Assembly (NCBI GenBank): GCA_963693365.1
Contig: CAVNZM010000011.1
Span: 1,984,001 to 2,048,000, forward strand
From: Amoebidium appalachense
Lineage: Eukaryota > Ichthyosporea
Reading direction: 5' to 3'
Length of the DNA stretch: 64,000 nucleotides
A program made the translations under genes and the position numbers. This document shows positions 59,288 through 64,000 of this stretch, piece by piece (the stretch's first letter is position 1; each line of letters starts with the position of its first letter). A model generated the notes under the pieces. The model saw only the letters and a list, made by a program, of their open reading frames with translations. It did not search any database and was not told the origin of the DNA.

Positions 59288-59475
59288 GAGGTTTTTTTTA
59301 TTAGAAAATGTTATGGAGCAAATCATAGCGGTGGTGCGCATTAAATTTTGCTGCAGACAACTTGAATTCTTACACAACTTAAAGCAGACCTTACAAAGAA
59401 CACGCAAAGAGAAGAAGAGCACCAGCAAAAAAGGGTGGGAAGTGTGCGTGAGTGCCCGCCGTGCCGGCATAGTCA
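59288..59475 (+). repeat. Interspersed repeat, copy 2
   Basis: AAAGCAGACCTTACAAAGAA, then AGAAGAAGAGCACCAGCAAA, then GGGTGGGAAGTGT, matching the inverted copy at 56868-57064. Confidence 0.6.
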
Positions 59476-60184
59476 GTGTGTGTGTGTGTGTGTGTGTGCG
59501 TACCGTAATTAGATTTATTACTTAGTAACGTGTGGTGCGCGCAACCGCGTGTGTGTTTTGGGGGGGACGTGTGTACAGTCTGTAAGTTTGCACCTTTTTT
59601 TTTGCAAATTTTTGAATTGAAAATTGGGGGGGGGGAATGGGGGGGGGGGAGGGGGGAGGAGAGGGGAGGGAGGGGAGGGGAGGAGGAGAGGGGAGGGGAG
59701 GAGAGGGGAGGGGGGGGGGGAGGGGGGGGGAGGGGGGAGGGGGGGGGGGGAGGGGGGGAAGGGGGCCCGGGCGCAATTTGCCAAATGGTGAGTTACATTT
59801 ACATGAAGATTTTTGAACCTCAGGAAAGCCGGGGCCTCTGGGGGGGAGTATTATCATCGAGTCTACGTGTCCCCCCTTATCCCCCCCTTACCCCCCTCCC
59901 CCTCTCCCCCTGAGGCTCCCCACCATACCACAGGGGTGGGTGGGTCTCCCCTCCCTCCCCCTCCCCCCCCCCCTCCCCCCCCCCCCCCCCCCCCCCCCCC
60001 CTCAACCCTTCCCTCCTCTCCCCCTCAGTCCCCCCGCCTCCGCCCTCTCCCGCGCGTGGCACTGATCGTGATCATCTCTTTTCCGCTCACCAAAGATTGT
60101 ATTCCGGTTGCTTTTTTTTATTTTAAAATCCCCTTTTTTGGAGGAATTTCTTCGGTTTTGGCCACTCAGTCTGATCCATATATA

Positions 60185-60235
<51 letters not shown>

Positions 60236-61439
60236 TCCAAGGCCTCCCCTCCCCCCCAAAACACACATGTACACGAGTTCAATTGCAGCAGCCTCTAGGT
60301 TTCGAATTCAAACATCGCGAGATGTCACAGTGTTCCTGAGAGGGCCCGGCCATGATCGCGAGCCTCGGTGTGCGCACAGTCACTGGGCTACCTCGAATTG
60401 ACCTGCATATGCATCAGGGCATACACAGCCTTTTTTTTCCCCGCTTTCGTGAAGCGCCTATGACATACAATAAGTTACTGACTAATATATGACTAATCGC
60501 ATGTAGCTGCCCCCGCGCATTCGGCACGAAAGCTTTGCACGTACGCCGAGGCCCGGGGCCCACTGGGCCGTGGGCCGTCGCGACGATCGGATGTTTTTGT
60601 CAGCACGTGTACACGTGTCAAAGTGCAGTCGCGTGCACTCATGGATCGGAGTGCTGGACCTCGTTTTTATTTGGCGACAGCTTCGAGGATTTCATGAAGC
60701 TATGTATCTTGTTGCAAAAAAAGGCATTATCCAACGCATGCGGAGATATAGGGTAAAAAAAATTAAAGTATATTTTTTTTTTCATGTTTCATGTCTATTG
60801 AATATTTTTTTTTTGGGGCGCATGCTGTGTATGCCTTCAGGAAATAATTTGCAGAAAAACAAAGAAGTCAAATCGAGGTCGTGAGTCAGTGACCTCTGAT
60901 GCTGGTTGTTGGAATGTGCTCCCTCTAATTCCCGTCTGCAACTGATATGGTGGGTTATCTATAGCTGATGCAGAAAATTTGTAACTATTTTTCTAAGATC
61001 TGAAACGAGTTCGTGATTCTTACAGTATATATTTGCACTATTAACAGAAACTAAAATAAAGTAGTTTCATTTCGTAAAAATAAAATTGGTTTATTTTTTT
61101 TGATTAATTATTTTTTCTTTTTGTTGACATACTTTTTTTTGTCCCCTAACGAAAATGTTTCATGGACCCACTCCCGTGGTATCGAAGGAATGCTAATATG
61201 GCATCCTTAGCATAAAAGTAACCTATAGGTGTAGCGGCGAGAAGGTAGCCCCAGTCCCCACACTGTGAAATAAATTGTGAGCTGTTAGCTAGTGCTTTGC
61301 GTTACTTAGGAAGAAAAGAAATTATGCTATTAGTAATTAAATTTTGCAACTCCAAATACGGCCAAGTGAGTTTTAGAGAAGGTCTACCTTGCTTGAAGGC
61401 TTGGCGAGTCATCTGCATACCAAGAATGAGACCTAGGTA

Positions 61440-61975
61440 GGTTTGATTGGCCCATGGCATGGAACTTTGTGGGCTTGAACCAATCAGAACTCCAATTCAC
61501 ACAAGTCAAAAACCATCACCGCAAGCTAAGCAAGTGCAATAGCCAAAATTTCCAGGGCATTCTAAAGGAAAGTTGCCAAGAGAAAAAAATGCCATTGCAT
61601 TATATTTAAACTTGCCATTATTCTCTATTTCTTCTCCAGCTGCGATATATTGCAACACGCTTCATGAAATGTCAGACTGTTTCGTGCTCCCTCGCTTTTG
61701 GTGACCTCGGTAACACTACCAGAAGGCTGGTATGTTACTGCTGGCTCAAGAAAATAACTAAATTTTATGCAACTGCCATTTCCTATTGGATGACTCTCAC
61801 AAACTAGCCGCTTTTGATTCGCTGTTAACCCTTTAGAGCATAACGATTAGCTGTATATCATTATTCAACGATGACGTATTCTTTCAACCAATCAAGTCCT
61901 TGTATGACATTCAGACCTGGAATAAGGTCGCCATAAAAATGCGCCTTGCCCCTCGCAGGGAAGCGTCACTCGTTC
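61440..61975 (+). promoter_or_regulatory. Candidate promoter of the downstream regulator gene
   Basis: CCAAT or ATTGG boxes at 61446, 61480, 61785 and 61889, a CRE-like TGACGTA near 61872, a TATA-like ATAAAAAT at 61933-61940, and an initiator-like TCACTC about 30 bp further on (61966-61971). This spacing suits a start site about 350 bp before the ATG. Inferred from motifs only. Confidence 0.45.
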
Positions 61976-62324
61976 AGCTCTCACACGACTTGTTCCTGTC
62001 ATTCGCAAAGGCAATTTTTACGTGCACCTTTGGTCTTCAGGTGTGAATCTTACAGCCACATACAATAGTACACACACACAATTCGTCTGTATTCTGCTTA
62101 CCAACACACACAGCTACTCGTGCGACATTGTTTTTCAACCCGTTTTTTTGTGTAGATTTAAGAGGCTCTGTAGCAACCCTTGCGAATTTATTCATCCGTG
62201 CACAAAGCACGAAACCTATTCATTCACATAGCTACGTGATAGACATCGTTCTTTGGCCCCACAGTTGTAATCGAGGGGGAAAACACATAGATACGATATT
62301 GGAAGCACACCACAAGCAGGAAGA

Positions 62325-63926
62325 ATGGCACGCCCTCGTATGAACAAATGTGCAGAGTGTAGAAAGCGTAAGAAGAGGTGTGACGGGCAACAGCCTGGTT
62401 GCACCCGTGACCAGGACGGACTGCAAAATGCAGACACAAATTCGGCCACAAGCACACCGGGTAACACACCCCCTGCACTCATGAACGCACTAAGCCCCAA
62501 CTCACATCCACTCAACACCGAGAGCGCACTGCAGTCTCACTTCTCGTCCATTTCACCACACCAAATTTTCTCAACGGAAGATAGTTTGAACGGCAGCCCA
62601 TCAAGCAGCCAAATGGCCCCTTTGGGTGATACTATTCTCAACTCGAGCACCGACATCAAGCCCACTGGCGTGATTTCCGCAGATTCACCTTCCGCCCAGC
62701 CCCTTAAGCCAACCACCACACCTTTTTCACTTGCAAGTGGCACGGCACCCGCAGCCTCAGTCGGCAGCAAATCCCCCCTTAACCCGTCGGCATCGTCACC
62801 AGAGCCCAAACCCCATAGCACTAAACTCGTGCACAACACGTTTAAGGACATCCTCAGCAAGGTCAAGCGCAGCCGCACCTTTAGCGGCTCGATCACAATT
62901 CCTCGTCACCCCGGTCACCCTGGCCATCCCAATGTCTCAATTCCCCCCTTTAACCCTGCCAACTATTCTCGCGGTTTGGCCCAACGGAGTCTGTGCGACC
63001 TGCGCACCCTGCAACAGCATCACATGAGTGGGCCGTCAAATCCGGCCCTTGCAAACGTCATGCACATGCACTCACTAAATCGGGTGCGGTCTGACTCCCA
63101 CACCCTCAACCGGCACGCCACCATGTCCGGGCCCACGTTTGACTCCCTTCACTACCACGGTACCGTTCCAGCGGCAGGCATCGACACATACCACGACGAC
63201 TTCATGATGCACTCTGGGCCGTACGGCATGCACCACTCCATGGCCTCAATGGGGCCATCCCACCACGTGCACCCCTACCACCACATGCCGTCCTCCCACG
63301 TGCATGCTCCGTGCAGCTGCCAACACCACTATGCGCCCCCGGCCACCCACCACTCACACATGCAGCCCCTCGGCCACCCTCACCCCCACCACCTGTCCAT
63401 GGATTCCCTCCACTCGATGGGTGGTGACCCCTTCGTTATGCAGCCTTTGGCACACTCCCTCGGGCTAGGGGGGTCCATGGGGCGTGGGCTGAACATGGAG
63501 CCGGTGGACACATTCCTCTCACAGGCCGAGATGTCGTGTGGGTTCGGCATGATGCCGGCCATCTCCGAGCCCAGTCTGGCCAGCATGGAGATCGAGTCGT
63601 TTAACCCCCTGTCTGCCCCCGCAATGAAGATGGAGAGTCTGTGTGCTAGTGTGGATGCCCTGGGTGAGGGTGGGGTTGACCTTCTCTCGGGCCTGCCCTA
63701 CGAGGGCAACCTGCCTAGTGGGAAATCCCTCAGCTGGCCGGAGATCGATCCATCCAATGAAAACTGGGCCACAATGCTCCTGGACGAGGCGGTGGAGCAA
63801 TCCGCTGCTGGAGATTGGACGGGTTTGACCAATCATCTTGGGTCTGCTTCGGCAACAGATATGAGAGCGGAGAATGCGCCGGTTCTTACCCCCCTGCCAA
63901 ACCTGCTGGAATCGGGTGAGGCCTAG
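62325..63926 (+). CDS. Intronless putative transcription regulator with half Zn2Cys6 motif and His-rich region
   Basis: One open frame of 533 residues. Residues 8-26 read KCAECRKRKKRCDGQQPGC, the first half of a fungal-type Zn2Cys6 cluster (C-x2-C-x6-C-x6-C) with its basic helix. The last two cysteines are absent: the next residues are TRDQDG. Residues about 30-150 are Ser/Thr/Pro-rich; about 180-210 has FKDILSKVKRSRTFSGSI, a possible basic or phosphorylated patch; about 285-370 is very His/Met-rich with a CSC. The C-terminus has acidic/hydrophobic blocks (SWPEIDPSNENWATMLLDEA) like activation domains. Upstream there is a TATA-like/initiator pair. Codon use is balanced and GC-rich, unlike the low-complexity frames elsewhere. 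DNA binding is an inference from half a motif; the His-rich part may bind metal. Confidence 0.8.
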   Translation: MARPRMNKCAECRKRKKRCDGQQPGCTRDQDGLQNADTNSATSTPGNTPPALMNALSPNSHPLNTESALQSHFSSISPHQIFSTEDSLNGSPSSSQMAPLGDTILNSSTDIKPTGVISADSPSAQPLKPTTTPFSLASGTAPAASVGSKSPLNPSASSPEPKPHSTKLVHNTFKDILSKVKRSRTFSGSITIPRHPGHPGHPNVSIPPFNPANYSRGLAQRSLCDLRTLQQHHMSGPSNPALANVMHMHSLNRVRSDSHTLNRHATMSGPTFDSLHYHGTVPAAGIDTYHDDFMMHSGPYGMHHSMASMGPSHHVHPYHHMPSSHVHAPCSCQHHYAPPATHHSHMQPLGHPHPHHLSMDSLHSMGGDPFVMQPLAHSLGLGGSMGRGLNMEPVDTFLSQAEMSCGFGMMPAISEPSLASMEIESFNPLSAPAMKMESLCASVDALGEGGVDLLSGLPYEGNLPSGKSLSWPEIDPSNENWATMLLDEAVEQSAAGDWTGLTNHLGSASATDMRAENAPVLTPLPNLLESGEA

Positions 63927-64000
63927 ACGTGTTTACCACTGTCTGTATAGGGCATGTGCTTTTAGTAACGGATGACACGAGCATATTCACATATTTTCGC

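Noticed and set aside
62325-62420. Hidden intron completing the Zn2Cys6 cluster
   Set aside because: Candidate GT (CACCC|GTGACC) and nearby AG sites do not lead to a CxxC segment in any frame.

Overview
The window is nuclear DNA from an intron-rich eukaryote. It has GT-AG introns with a recurrent CTAAC branch motif, one apparent AT-AC (U12-type) intron, and introns packed with (CA)n, poly(C)/poly(G) and mixed C-then-A tracts. The gene set (Diaphanous-type formin with a DAD, Gs-class G-alpha, tandem-DEP protein, plastin-type actin-binding domain, THAP-type transposon gene, a half Zn2Cys6 motif) points to an opisthokont. A unicellular holozoan such as an ichthyosporean is plausible, but the species is not determinable from sequence alone. 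Most long open frames here are translations of CA/TG or homopolymer tracts (Thr-His, Cys-Val, Pro, Gly) and are not genes.

Layout. (1) 86-9142 (+): 3' part of a Diaphanous-related formin: FH1, complete FH2, charged coil and DAD; 16 exons rebuilt with continuous phase. (2) 10349-14602 (-): a four-exon, 227-residue tandem-DEP protein, convergent with the formin; its introns hold a foldback element and two copies of a SINE-like repeat. (3) 14603-20029: no confident gene; CT tracts and duplicated segments. (4) 20030-30992 (-): a 21-exon gene encoding one plastin/fimbrin-type CH-CH actin-binding region followed by coiled coil, 625 residues. (5) 31-41 kb: two transposon-like units. One (32780-36244) has about 22-bp inverted ends next to TTAA, carries a 180-bp satellite and a zinc-finger gene with an in-frame stop. 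The other (38003-40636) has 31-bp inverted repeats and a perfect 8-bp target duplication and carries a frameshifted THAP gene, which fits the P-element superfamily. (6) 43136-52846 (+): a nine-exon Gs-class G-alpha of 359 residues, with SINE-like copies in its introns. (7) 52.8-62 kb: intergenic, dense in microsatellites and C-rich degenerate repeats. (8) 62325-63926 (+): an intronless 533-residue regulator-like protein with half of a Zn2Cys6 motif and a His-rich middle.

The formin and the CH-CH protein both act on actin; G-alpha and DEP proteins act in G-protein and membrane signalling. Their closeness need not mean co-regulation. The most unusual signals are the U12-type AT-AC intron in the formin, a tRNA-like SINE family that ends in poly(C) or C-then-A tails, two independent duplications of exon edges that copy splice sites, and the P-like element with its exact 8-bp duplication.
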